Shown in pieces: positions 1 through 6,790 of a DNA stretch of 17,983 nucleotides; positions within the stretch are counted from its first letter, which is position 1; every line of letters begins with the position of its first letter. The translations under genes were made by a program, and so were the position numbers. Source of the stretch: an uncultured Collinsella sp. GTDB taxonomy: Bacteria; Actinomycetota; Coriobacteriia; Coriobacteriales; Coriobacteriaceae. The stretch spans positions 1 through 17,983 of the forward strand of contig CAUDAE010000023.1 in NCBI GenBank assembly GCA_958447445.1, given 5' to 3'. A model generated the notes under the pieces. The model did not search any database, was not told the DNA's origin, and worked only from the letters and a program-made list of their open reading frames with translations.

Positions 1-1
1 C

Positions 2-1408
2 GAGACCATCCGCGAGATGATTAAGGCGGGCATGAACGTCGCCCGTTTTAACTTCTCGCACGGATCCTACGACGAGCACCACGGTCGCATCGAGCGCGTC
101 CGTCGTATTTCCAAGGAGCTCGGTCTGCCCGTCGGCATCCTGCTCGACACCAAGGGCCCCGAGGTCCGCACCGGCCTTCTGGTCGATGGCAAGAAGGTTG
201 CCGTCAAGACCGGCGATAAGATCGTCGTCACCGCTCAGCCCACGTCCGAGGATTTCCACGGCACCTCTGAGCACATCTCCCTCGACTACCTGGCTCTGCC
301 CTCCGAGGTCGAGAAGGGCTCCCTTATCCTGATCGATGATGGTCTGGTTGCCCTCGAGGTCGAGTCCGTCGACGGCCAGGACATGACCTGCGTCGTTAAG
401 AACGACGGCCTGATCGGCGAGCGCAAGGGCGTCAACATGCCCAACGTCAACATCTCGCTGCCCGCTATCACCGAGCGCGATCGTCAGGACATCCTCTTTG
501 GCCTGACCGAGAACATCGACTACATCGCCGCTTCCTTCATCCGTGACGGCGAGTCCGTCCGCGGCATTCGCAAGCTTTGCCGCGAGAACGGTGGCGAGCA
601 CGTGACAATCTTCCCGAAGATCGAGTGCGCCCTGGGCGTCGAGAACTTCGACGAGATCCTCGAGGCTTCCGACGGCATCATGGTCGCCCGTGGCGACCCG
701 GGCATCGAGATCAAGCCCGAGCTCGTCCCGCACATCCAGACGGCGATCAGCGCCAAGTGCAACGCGGCCTACAAGCCCGTTATCACCGCTACGCAGATGC
801 TCGACTCCATGCAGCAGAACCCGCGCCCGACGCGCGCCGAGGTTGCCGACGTTGCTAACGCCATCTACGACGGCACCGACGCCGTTATGCTCTCTGGCGA
901 GTCCGCTGCCGGTAAGTACCCGGTCGAGGCCGTTAAGATGCAGGCCAGCATTGCTCTCGAGACCGAGAAGTACCTCCCGGCCCACGCTCCGCTCGAGGTT
1001 CCGGCCGACGCTCATGGCACCCGCGTCGTCAACAACGTTGTGGGTATGTCCGCTGTGAACATGGCCACCACCGTTGGCGCCAAGTGCATCACCGTGCCGA
1101 CGACCACCGGTCGTACCGCTCGCCTGATTTCGCACTTCCGTCCCAACATGCCGATCTGCGCGTTCTCCCGCCACGAGTGGGCCGTCCAGCAGATGATCAT
1201 GTACTGGGGCGTTATCCCGCATCAGGCCGAGATTACCCAGGGCACCGTCAACGGCACGATCGTCAAGGCGATCGAGACCGCTAAGGAGCTCGGCTACGTC
1301 GAAGCTGGCGATCTGACCGTCGCTACCGCCGGCGATCCCCGCATGAGCGTCCAGCTCGAGGACAAGGTCTCCTCGACCAACGTCGCTTACGTCGCTCAGG
1401 TGCGCTAA
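2..1408 (+). CDS. pyk: Pyruvate kinase, 5' end missing
   Basis: Catalyses the last ATP-forming step of glycolysis, phosphoenolpyruvate + ADP to pyruvate + ATP, in the cytoplasm. The reading frame is open to the window edge (codons E-T-I-R-E-M-I before the first in-window ATG at 17), so the true start lies upstream, probably by 25-30 codons from the usual family length. Visible family signatures are AGMNVARFNFSHG near the start, the catalytic-lysine motif FPKIE (about nt 611-625), ITATQMLDSM, the block VMLSGESAAGKYPVEA, and a C-terminal allosteric-type domain ending in VAYVAQVR. No C-terminal PEP-utiliser extension is present. The usual ARGDLGVE motif reads ARGDPGIE here, a Leu-to-Pro difference next to a metal/substrate-binding segment. 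The gene ends 31 bp before a strong intrinsic terminator, so it is the last gene of its transcript. Confidence 0.97.
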   Translation, partial: ETIREMIKAGMNVARFNFSHGSYDEHHGRIERVRRISKELGLPVGILLDTKGPEVRTGLLVDGKKVAVKTGDKIVVTAQPTSEDFHGTSEHISLDYLALPSEVEKGSLILIDDGLVALEVESVDGQDMTCVVKNDGLIGERKGVNMPNVNISLPAITERDRQDILFGLTENIDYIAASFIRDGESVRGIRKLCRENGGEHVTIFPKIECALGVENFDEILEASDGIMVARGDPGIEIKPELVPHIQTAISAKCNAAYKPVITATQMLDSMQQNPRPTRAEVADVANAIYDGTDAVMLSGESAAGKYPVEAVKMQASIALETEKYLPAHAPLEVPADAHGTRVVNNVVGMSAVNMATTVGAKCITVPTTTGRTARLISHFRPNMPICAFSRHEWAVQQMIMYWGVIPHQAEITQGTVNGTIVKAIETAKELGYVEAGDLTVATAGDPRMSVQLEDKVSSTNVAYVAQVR

Positions 1409-1436
1409 AACGCACTTGCAAGCATACTTGCATTGC

Positions 1437-1473
1437 AAAGGGCCCGGAAGGCTTCGCCTTCCGGGCCCTTTTT
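1437..1473 (+). terminator. Intrinsic terminator of pyk
   Basis: A perfect 13-bp GC-rich stem pairs 1440-1452 (GGGCCCGGAAGGC) with 1456-1468 around a short UUC loop (UUCG-type apex), followed by a T5 run at 1469-1473. Three A residues precede the stem, so the structure could also act weakly in the other direction. Confidence 0.93.
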
Positions 1474-1653
1474 CTGTGCCAATGCCGCCGCACGGCAAAA
1501 CACGCACTCATTTCTTTACCAAAAGCGCGAAATCCACCCTTCGAGGCCCAAAAAATAAAGCCCCAAGCGCTAAAAGTGTTCGCCCGGTGGCAAACCCACA
1601 CCTCACACAGGGCTGATAAATCGTTTTAGCAAGAACCAAATCGACCTGGTTTT

Positions 1654-1777
1654 CGGAAGTATGCGGCAAATTCTGGAACCTCCGAGCACACCCTGTTTTT
1701 TCGCAACAAAATGCCTGATAAACTAGCCTCAAAAGCCAGGTCCGCTCATAGGGTTCAGATTTTGCCGCATACTTCCG
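1654..1777. repeat. Inverted repeat around the promoter region of the AbiEi/DUF559-like gene
   Basis: The left arm CGGAAGTATGCGGCAAA (1654-1670) has an exact 17-bp reverse complement at 1761-1777. Similarity continues inward with small differences (TTCTGGAACC against ATCTGAACCC, then GAGC in both), giving arms of about 30 bp separated by roughly 60-90 bp. The repeat occupies most of the 358-bp gap between the pyk terminator and the next gene, and the right arm ends 54 bp before that gene's ATG. The arms flank only upstream DNA, not the gene, so they look more like paired operator sites or a structured leader than transposon ends. That function is inference; the repeat itself is directly visible. 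Nothing else recognisable lies in 1474-1653. Confidence 0.8.
1707..1726 (+). promoter_or_regulatory. Candidate promoter/regulatory element inside the inverted repeat
   Basis: CAAAATGCCTGATAAACTAG lies between the arms of the 1654-1777 inverted repeat. It matches the element upstream of the DUF4012 gene apart from a TG insertion. A TAAACT -10 box 17 bp after a T-rich stretch is possible but weak. Confidence 0.4.
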
Positions 1778-1831
1778 GATTGACGCTGGCATCACTCGCT
1801 TCAAAGAGATGATTTTGGCCAGGAGGGCATT

Positions 1832-2905
1832 ATGGACCTGACGCTTTGTGGGCAATCCGCCTTTAACTACTACCGCATCCCGCCGCAGGTATTAGGCCTT
1901 TACCCCGCCATTAGCCTTGGCAATATGGATCGCAGATGTTGTGGCCTCGGAAGTCATGCAGTTGTAAAAGACCTGCTTCACGCACCACTTCACAGGCTTG
2001 TATTCACTCGGGCACAATCCGGGTCGCGAAGCCTGTTTAAATCGCACCTCCTGACCCAAGAGCCGCCTCCTGGGTCGTTTAGGCAGACTGAGCATGGGTT
2101 TGATGTCACTTCACCGGAGTTTACGCTGCTCAGCCTTGCCACGCAGGTCTCACGCAACCAGTTACTCATGGCGTGCTACGAGATGTGCGGCTCCTTTGCA
2201 GTGTTTAAGCCCTGCGAGCGAACGCAACAACAACTCGATGAAGCTATTTCGCTTAAGCTCATTCCATCCAACTGCGGCTGGGAGCGAGTTAACGACACCA
2301 AGGGCAATGACACCAACTTGTGGAAGCGCACGCCGCTTCTTACCGCAACGGATATCGCCGCGTTCGCCAAGCAAGCCGCAGGCCTGCGCGGCGTCAAACA
2401 ACTGCGCTGGGCGGCCGAGCACATGACGGGGCAGGCCGCCTCTCCCTTCGAAGTACAGACCTCCATGCTTATCTCGCTCCCCCGCGACGAGGGCGGCCAG
2501 GGCATCGAGATCGCCAACAACGCGCGCATCCCGCTCAGTGAAGCCGCACGTTCGCTGTATGACAAAACCTGCTGCTACGCCGATATCCTCATCGAAAGCG
2601 CCACCGACAGCATGGGCGTCATCTTGGAATGCCAAGGCCGCTCCGCCCATGACAGCGAAGCCGCAAGCCTCTCCGATGCCGAGCGCGCCACCGCACTCAC
2701 AAGCATGGGCTACGACGTCATCCAAATTACCTATGACCAGATCAAGGAGAAGAAGAGCTTCGACCACATAGCTGAGCTCATCCATAAAAAGGCGGAGCTC
2801 CCCTACATCCCAAAGACCAGTCAGGAACGCACCACCGAAGAAGCCCTGCGACGGGAGCTGTTGGTCAATTGGGATGAGCTGTTCACCGTCAAGCCGGCCG
2901 GCTAG
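1832..2905 (+). CDS. AbiEi-antitoxin-like protein with C-terminal DUF559/Vsr-like nuclease-type domain
   Basis: The 357-residue protein has no confident specific function. The N-terminal part (about 1-125: a basic stretch with LFKSHLL, then VTSPEFTLLSLA and MACYEMCGSFAV) resembles the AbiEi/transcriptional-regulator-like family common in Coriobacteriia. The C-terminal part (about 205-315: ASPFEVQTSMLISLP, then ADILIE, VILECQGRSAH, and ERATALTSMGYDVIQITYDQI) has the layout of a DUF559/Vsr-like PD-(D/E)XK fold. The usual lysine or aspartate of the E-x-K/D motif is a glutamine here (ECQ), so catalysis is uncertain. AGGAGG at 1821-1826, five bases before the ATG, supports the start. The gene stands alone, is preceded by an inverted repeat, and its first half looks less GC-rich than its neighbours. 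No AbiEii-type toxin gene is adjacent. A defence or self-regulating role is inference. Confidence 0.65.
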   Translation: MDLTLCGQSAFNYYRIPPQVLGLYPAISLGNMDRRCCGLGSHAVVKDLLHAPLHRLVFTRAQSGSRSLFKSHLLTQEPPPGSFRQTEHGFDVTSPEFTLLSLATQVSRNQLLMACYEMCGSFAVFKPCERTQQQLDEAISLKLIPSNCGWERVNDTKGNDTNLWKRTPLLTATDIAAFAKQAAGLRGVKQLRWAAEHMTGQAASPFEVQTSMLISLPRDEGGQGIEIANNARIPLSEAARSLYDKTCCYADILIESATDSMGVILECQGRSAHDSEAASLSDAERATALTSMGYDVIQITYDQIKEKKSFDHIAELIHKKAELPYIPKTSQERTTEEALRRELLVNWDELFTVKPAG

Positions 2906-3762
2906 CAGCTAGCGATCAGGGGGGCTGCGGGAACGTCAGAAGCAGCAACGCGAGCCGCCAATCCCGCCTCGGTCAGCTCGATCACCTCGGTAAACGTTGC
3001 GTCGAAGAACTCCTCGGTCAGCAGGCGGTATGGCGGATGGTCGGGCTCACCGGGGTTTTCGCGCACGATCTCGTGCATAACGCCGATGGTCTTGAGCACA
3101 TACTCCTTATGGATGGGATACTGCCCAAAACGCGTCGCAGCGGTATACAGGCGATCGGTCGCACGCGGAATCGAAACAATGCCCAGTGTCTTGCCAAACC
3201 AGTCAAAGTCGCCTTGCTTTTTAATGCGGAACTCCTCACACGGCTTGCCGTCGTGCGCCTCCAGGTACTGATTCACGCGCGTATTCCATACGGTATCGGC
3301 CACCAGATGCGACCAGACGCCCAGTGTCAAATCGAGCAACGACTGAGCCACGTCCTCGGACGCAAGCGAGAACTCACGAGCGCCGGGACCGGCAACCGGC
3401 TCGGCATCCTTGTAGCGCTGGGGATAGTGCACGCGATTCAGTCGCTCGCGCTCCTCGATAATCGAGGTCGCCGCGGCCGGCGCACCGGTGGGCGAACTTT
3501 TAAGCAACGGTGCCACATAGGTATCCCAGAATTCATGCTCACGAGGCTTAGGGATGGGCTCAGGCTTGGCAAAGTGCGTAATGCGGTACGGGATGGGATC
3601 GGCGATGCCAGGGACCATATAGCCCACGAAGATATCCGGAACCACGCAGCCAAACAAAAAGGCATTGCGGTCGCGCACGCTATTGGCAAGCGCACCGGTG
3701 CGCTCCAGCAAACGCTCCGTCTGAGCGATATGAATGTTCCAGCTTGGCATAGCCACCCCCAT
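2902..3762 (-). CDS. Zinc-dependent phospholipase C-like protein
   Basis: The 286-residue protein resembles the Zn_dep_PLPC family (phospholipase C / P1-nuclease-like all-helical fold). Visible features are the N-terminal PSWNIHIAQTERLL, a GCVVPDIFVGYM segment with a candidate metal-binding Asp, HFAKPEP, and WSHLVADTVWNTRVNQYL with an HxxxD arrangement typical of the metal site. There is no signal peptide, so it is probably cytoplasmic and its substrate is unknown. Two starts are possible: the ATG at 3762 with a weak AGG upstream, or the ATG at 3750 (MPSWNIHIA), preceded by a G-rich GGGGGTGG stretch and matching the usual N-terminus of this family. The 3' end overlaps the convergent upstream gene by four bases. 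Confidence 0.65.
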   Translation of the reverse strand: MGVAMPSWNIHIAQTERLLERTGALANSVRDRNAFLFGCVVPDIFVGYMVPGIADPIPYRITHFAKPEPIPKPREHEFWDTYVAPLLKSSPTGAPAAATSIIEERERLNRVHYPQRYKDAEPVAGPGAREFSLASEDVAQSLLDLTLGVWSHLVADTVWNTRVNQYLEAHDGKPCEEFRIKKQGDFDWFGKTLGIVSIPRATDRLYTAATRFGQYPIHKEYVLKTIGVMHEIVRENPGEPDHPPYRLLTEEFFDATFTEVIELTEAGLAARVAASDVPAAPLIASC

Positions 3763-3792
3763 AAAAAACCTGGATAACTATACCATCACGGC

Positions 3793-3810
3793 AAAGCCGC
3801 GCGGGCGGCT
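3793..3810 (-). terminator. Possible weak terminator after the ECF ATPase gene
   Basis: On the minus strand the 6-bp stem AGCCGC/GCGGCT around a CCGC loop is followed by only two or three T residues. It lies 21-38 bp past the stop codon of the ATPase gene. The short stem and poor T-run make it marginal. Confidence 0.3.
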
Positions 3811-3830
3811 ACGCACGCTCTACGCAGCAA

Positions 3831-4625
3831 CTAGTCCGTAGCACCGCTTTCGGTTCCATACGACGGCGAAGGCGCCTCGACCACATGGTGATATCGATCG
3901 ATATAGATTGCACGGGCACCCAGGCGTCGCACCAAATCCTGGTGATGTGTGCTCATCAAGACCGTCTTACCCGCCGCGACGTAGGCCAGCAAGAAGTTGA
4001 CCACGATGTCGCATGAATCCTCGTCGAGCCCATTAGTAGGTTCGTCGAGAACCAAGATATCGGGGTTCATCGATACGACTGCCGCCAGCGCCACACGCTT
4101 CTTTTGCCCACCCGAAAGCTGATAGGGCGAGGCATCGACCAGGTCGGCAACTTGAAACAGTTCCATGGCATCGTGCACGCGACGGTCGAGCTCGTCTGCC
4201 GGCAGCCCCATCTGCGCGGGACCAAAAGCAACTTCCTCACCCACCGTAGCGCAGAACAACTGGGCGTCGGCATTCTGGAACACAAAGCCCACGCGCTGAT
4301 GGAACCGCTGGGCCGTCGCGGAATCCTTGAGATATGTCGCATCGACCATACACCCATCAAACAGGTATGCCCCTGCGTCCGCGAGTTCAAGGCCGTTAAT
4401 AAGACGCATAATCGTCGTCTTGCCGCAGCCGTTGGGACCGAGCAGGGCAACGAGTTCACCACGATCGACCTGTAGCGACACGCCATCGACAACCGTATGC
4501 CCCGCATAGGAGAACACCACGTCGCGCAACTCAATAAGCGGCGCGCCCTCGGCGCCGCCCGCACCGTTCGCGCCCATCGCGCCATTTGTATCGATTGCCA
4601 AAACGTCGCCCTTCCCTAGTTGCAT
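3831..4625 (-). CDS. nikO/cbiO: ECF-type nickel/cobalt transporter ATP-binding protein
   Basis: This is the energising ATPase of an energy-coupling-factor metal uptake system; it works on the inner membrane face with the CbiQ- and CbiM-type proteins encoded just upstream. With the start used here (264 residues) the motifs are: Walker A GPNGCGKTT at about 63-71, a Q-loop VFQNADAQLF, the ABC signature LSGGQKKR, Walker B ILVLDEP followed by the D-loop TNGLD, and the switch His in STHHQD. The frame extends further upstream, but that part overlaps the end of the CbiQ gene and encodes an Arg/Cys-rich sequence unlike any ABC protein, so I reject it. ATG at 4625 lies 22 bp after the CbiQ stop. An alternative TTG about 25 bp further in sits after a better Shine-Dalgarno (GGGAAGGG). 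Residues 12-28 are a Gly/Ala-rich linker before the ABC domain. Confidence 0.92.
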   Translation of the reverse strand: MQLGKGDVLAIDTNGAMGANGAGGAEGAPLIELRDVVFSYAGHTVVDGVSLQVDRGELVALLGPNGCGKTTIMRLINGLELADAGAYLFDGCMVDATYLKDSATAQRFHQRVGFVFQNADAQLFCATVGEEVAFGPAQMGLPADELDRRVHDAMELFQVADLVDASPYQLSGGQKKRVALAAVVSMNPDILVLDEPTNGLDEDSCDIVVNFLLAYVAAGKTVLMSTHHQDLVRRLGARAIYIDRYHHVVEAPSPSYGTESGATD

Positions 4626-4647
4626 CCCCAGCCGGAACCAGCAGCGC

Positions 4648-5490
4648 CTACAGCACGGCGCACAACACTGCCAGCAGCGCCACGCCGGCCGCATAGACCG
4701 CATCGCGCCAGCCAAACCCGGCGCGCGCGGGCGCCGGATACGCACCCGCAAAACCGCGGCACAGCATGGCCTCGTCCATCGCGCGGCTGCATTCCATCGC
4801 CTTGATAAAGGTCATGCCCATGATACCCGCGATCGAATCGGTACGCGAAAATCCCTCAGGCGCACGGCCAACGCTGCGCAGCATGACCGATTCGCACAAA
4901 TTGTGCGCCGTGCGACCCAGCACCTCGACGTGCTTGAGCGCCATATCAAACGTAAAGATAACTTCGTCGGGCAGATGAAGCATCTTGAGCGCCGCCGACA
5001 TGCGGCTCCACGTGAGGGTCCACGAAACGCCCAGCACCAGCGACACATTAATGAAGGTCTTGAGCGCAATTTTGAGCATGGCGCCCGTAGCGGAAGCGCC
5101 CAGCAGCAGGGCAGGCAGCGCCAGAACCACGGCAAACCCCGCGGCAGCCAACGCCGGCACAAAGGTCGCGCGCAGCCCGCGTACGGGGCGCACGGCAACG
5201 AGCACCAGCGCGATAGCCGCCATCAACATGAGGTACAGCGGGCTCTGCGTCAGACACACGCACAGGACGCAAGCGAACATCCCCACCAGACGCACCGGAG
5301 CCGAAACGCAAGAAAGGGCGCGGTCGACCATCGACCCGCCCTCGTGCGCGCCTCCACCCAGGCGAACCCGCTCAAGCAGGCTCGCCAGGTGCAGGACGTT
5401 CTTTTGCATCACGCGATGACGAGCGCCCGTGGGCTCGTAACGCTGCTCGACCGCAAGCCAGCTAGGCAGCTCGACCATCGCCGTGAGCAC
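4648..5490 (-). CDS. nikQ/cbiQ: ECF-type nickel/cobalt transporter transmembrane protein (CbiQ/NikQ)
   Basis: Transmembrane coupling (EcfT-like) subunit linking the metal-binding CbiM-type protein to the ATPase. The 280-residue protein has hydrophobic segments at roughly 60-100, 108-130 and 135-160, and a last one at the C-terminus. The cytoplasmic coupling region carries the family-type sequences IKAMECSRAMDEAMLCRGF (the A-R-G-like motif that contacts the ATPase) and LPDEVIFTFDMALKHVEVL. I choose the GTG start at 5490 because AAGGAAAG lies just upstream at good spacing; the ATG four codons later is too far from it. The gene overlaps the end of the CbiM gene by 29 bp, which suggests translational coupling, and is followed after 22 bp by the ATPase. 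Confidence 0.9.
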   Translation of the reverse strand: MLTAMVELPSWLAVEQRYEPTGARHRVMQKNVLHLASLLERVRLGGGAHEGGSMVDRALSCVSAPVRLVGMFACVLCVCLTQSPLYLMLMAAIALVLVAVRPVRGLRATFVPALAAAGFAVVLALPALLLGASATGAMLKIALKTFINVSLVLGVSWTLTWSRMSAALKMLHLPDEVIFTFDMALKHVEVLGRTAHNLCESVMLRSVGRAPEGFSRTDSIAGIMGMTFIKAMECSRAMDEAMLCRGFAGAYPAPARAGFGWRDAVYAAGVALLAVLCAVL

Positions 5491-6544
5491 CGCTTTCCTT
5501 GACCGTCAGCGAGATCAGACGGAATGCGATGGTAAGCACCGCCACGCCAATCACGCCGGACAGGATATACATGGCAGCCCGACCGGCAAAGCCAAGACCC
5601 TGCTCCTCGGAATAGGCCTGCAGGTAATCACCCGTAGGCAGAGCGTCGGCAAAGGTCGGGGTATCGAGGCCGACCGAAGCCTGCAGACTGTCGTCACCAG
5701 CCTCCTGAACGGCGGTCGCGGCGCCCTCGGCGTCCCACTCGCCCCATGCGTCACCTGTGGCAAGCAAGCCGAGCGGCGTAGCCACGACAAGCACGGCGAC
5801 CAGAATGAGCGTGGGGACCAGCGAGGTCTTCTTGGCAGTACCATCGCCGGCAAGCTGTCCATCGACGGCCTCGGGCCCGACGATAACACTCAGCGCCGTC
5901 TTCTTAATGAAACCGTAGATGGCGGCCGTCGCCACGCCCTCGATCACGCCGGCAACCAGCATATGCGGGATCAACATGGCCGGAATAGCCACGGACAGCG
6001 GGAAGGGGCAGTACAGCGGCGCGCCCGAAGCGTTGGTAAAGAGCATCGGCTGAATACCAAACTCGATTGCCGCGCACAGGGCCGCCAGGCACAGGCCGAC
6101 CCAGCCGCTTACGATGGCCGAAACCGAGGCGCCCCAGCTCTTGTCGTGCAAACGGCTGTTAAGCGCGCGGAACACGATGGCTGCGGCAAACGGCAACACG
6201 AAGGCCATGTTAAAGCAGTTAGCGCCAAAGGACAGGATGCCGCCGTCGCCAAACAGCAGTGCCTGCAGCGCCAGCGCGACCGAGACAGCGATAGCCGCGG
6301 CCTCGGGGCCTAGCAGCAGCGCAATGAGGGCGCCGCCGACGGCGTGGCCTGTGGTGCCGCCGGGCAGCGGCACGTTGAACATCATAAGCAAGAAGGAAAA
6401 TGCGGCGCAGATGCCCAGGAAAGCCATGTGCTCGCGATCGAGCGTGGCGCGCACCTTCTTGATACAGTGAACCCAGACGGGCACCATCGCCACCGCCATG
6501 ACGGCATCGGTCTGCGGGGACAGATAATTATCTGGAATGTGCAT
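5462..6544 (-). CDS. nikMN/cbiM: Nickel/cobalt ECF transporter substrate-binding protein, CbiM/NikM with fused NikN/PDGLE-like tail
   Basis: Integral membrane, metal-specific component of the uptake system. The N-terminus MHIPDNYLS matches the CbiM/NikM family hallmark in which the amino group and His2 bind the metal ion. The first ~225 residues contain the multi-span CbiM domain, with the conserved PGGTTGHAVGG loop and GDGGILSFGANCFNM. After a linker, residues ~240-360 contain two further hydrophobic spans around an extracytoplasmic loop, with PLGLLATGDAWGEW, a PDGLE/CbiN-like signature. This is therefore a fused MN architecture, as in many nickel systems. GGGAGG five bases before the ATG supports the start. 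It is first in a three-gene operon preceded by a NikR-type operator, which favours nickel over cobalt. Confidence 0.92.
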   Translation of the reverse strand: MHIPDNYLSPQTDAVMAVAMVPVWVHCIKKVRATLDREHMAFLGICAAFSFLLMMFNVPLPGGTTGHAVGGALIALLLGPEAAAIAVSVALALQALLFGDGGILSFGANCFNMAFVLPFAAAIVFRALNSRLHDKSWGASVSAIVSGWVGLCLAALCAAIEFGIQPMLFTNASGAPLYCPFPLSVAIPAMLIPHMLVAGVIEGVATAAIYGFIKKTALSVIVGPEAVDGQLAGDGTAKKTSLVPTLILVAVLVVATPLGLLATGDAWGEWDAEGAATAVQEAGDDSLQASVGLDTPTFADALPTGDYLQAYSEEQGLGFAGRAAMYILSGVIGVAVLTIAFRLISLTVKESGAHGDGRAA

Positions 6545-6601
6545 GTACGCCTCCCGGTTATCGGCGCACGGAATTGCAACGCCGCTTGAATCACCTTTCC
6601 A

Positions 6602-6629
6602 GTGTTACGTAATGTCAGATTCGTAACAC
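6602..6629. promoter_or_regulatory. NikR-type operator upstream of nikMNQO
   Basis: A 28-bp palindrome consists of GTGTTAC (6602-6608), 14 spacer bases and GTAACAC (6623-6629); with the next base pair each arm is 8 bp (GTGTTACG/CGTAACAC). GTGTTAC-N13/14-GTAACAC is the reported NikR consensus in several bacterial groups. The site lies just downstream of the proposed -10 box, where binding would block transcription, consistent with nickel-dependent repression. No nikR gene is in the window. Confidence 0.8.
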
Positions 6630-6639
6630 GCCGCGGGTT

Positions 6640-6668
6640 ATCATAGCAAAACGGCGCACTGCCGACAA
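6640..6668 (-). promoter_or_regulatory. Promoter of nikMNQO
   Basis: On the minus strand, a -35 TTGTCG (6663-6668) and a -10 TATGAT (6640-6645) are separated by exactly 17 bp. The predicted start near 6633 places the NikR-type palindrome at about +4 to +31. Confidence 0.65.
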
Positions 6669-6681
6669 AGCAGCACGCCGT
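6648..6681 (-). terminator. Likely pheT terminator overlapping the nik promoter
   Basis: On the minus strand ACGGCGTGCTG pairs with CAGTGCGCCGT over 11 bp including two G-U pairs, with a 9-nt loop, and a T4 run follows. It lies about 110 bp past the pheT stop. The loop contains most of the -35 box of the downstream nik promoter. Nothing else recognisable lies in 6682-6790. Confidence 0.5.
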
Positions 6682-6790
6682 TATGTAATGCGCGTGTCAT
6701 ATATGCAGGCTCAGCAGCGCCTTATACCGGGCATAACAGTCACGTAGGATTCGGCAGCAGCCACCGCTGACCCATACCCCGGCGCAGGAC

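Noticed and set aside
1654..1777. Transposon or IS ends
   Set aside because: The arms enclose about 90 bp with no transposase, and no target-site duplication is evident.
1508..1855. 115-codon minus-strand frame in the pyk-AbiEi-like gap
   Set aside because: It reads straight through the inverted repeat and the next gene's Shine-Dalgarno, with no good start signal or domain.
4626..4751. Longer N-terminus for the ECF ATPase
   Set aside because: The extra 42 residues are Arg/Cys-rich, overlap the CbiQ gene in another frame and do not resemble an ABC protein.
6545..6790. Cobalamin riboswitch upstream of the CbiM-like gene
   Set aside because: No B12-box-like sequence or leader of sufficient length after the predicted start; the NikR-type palindrome explains regulation better.
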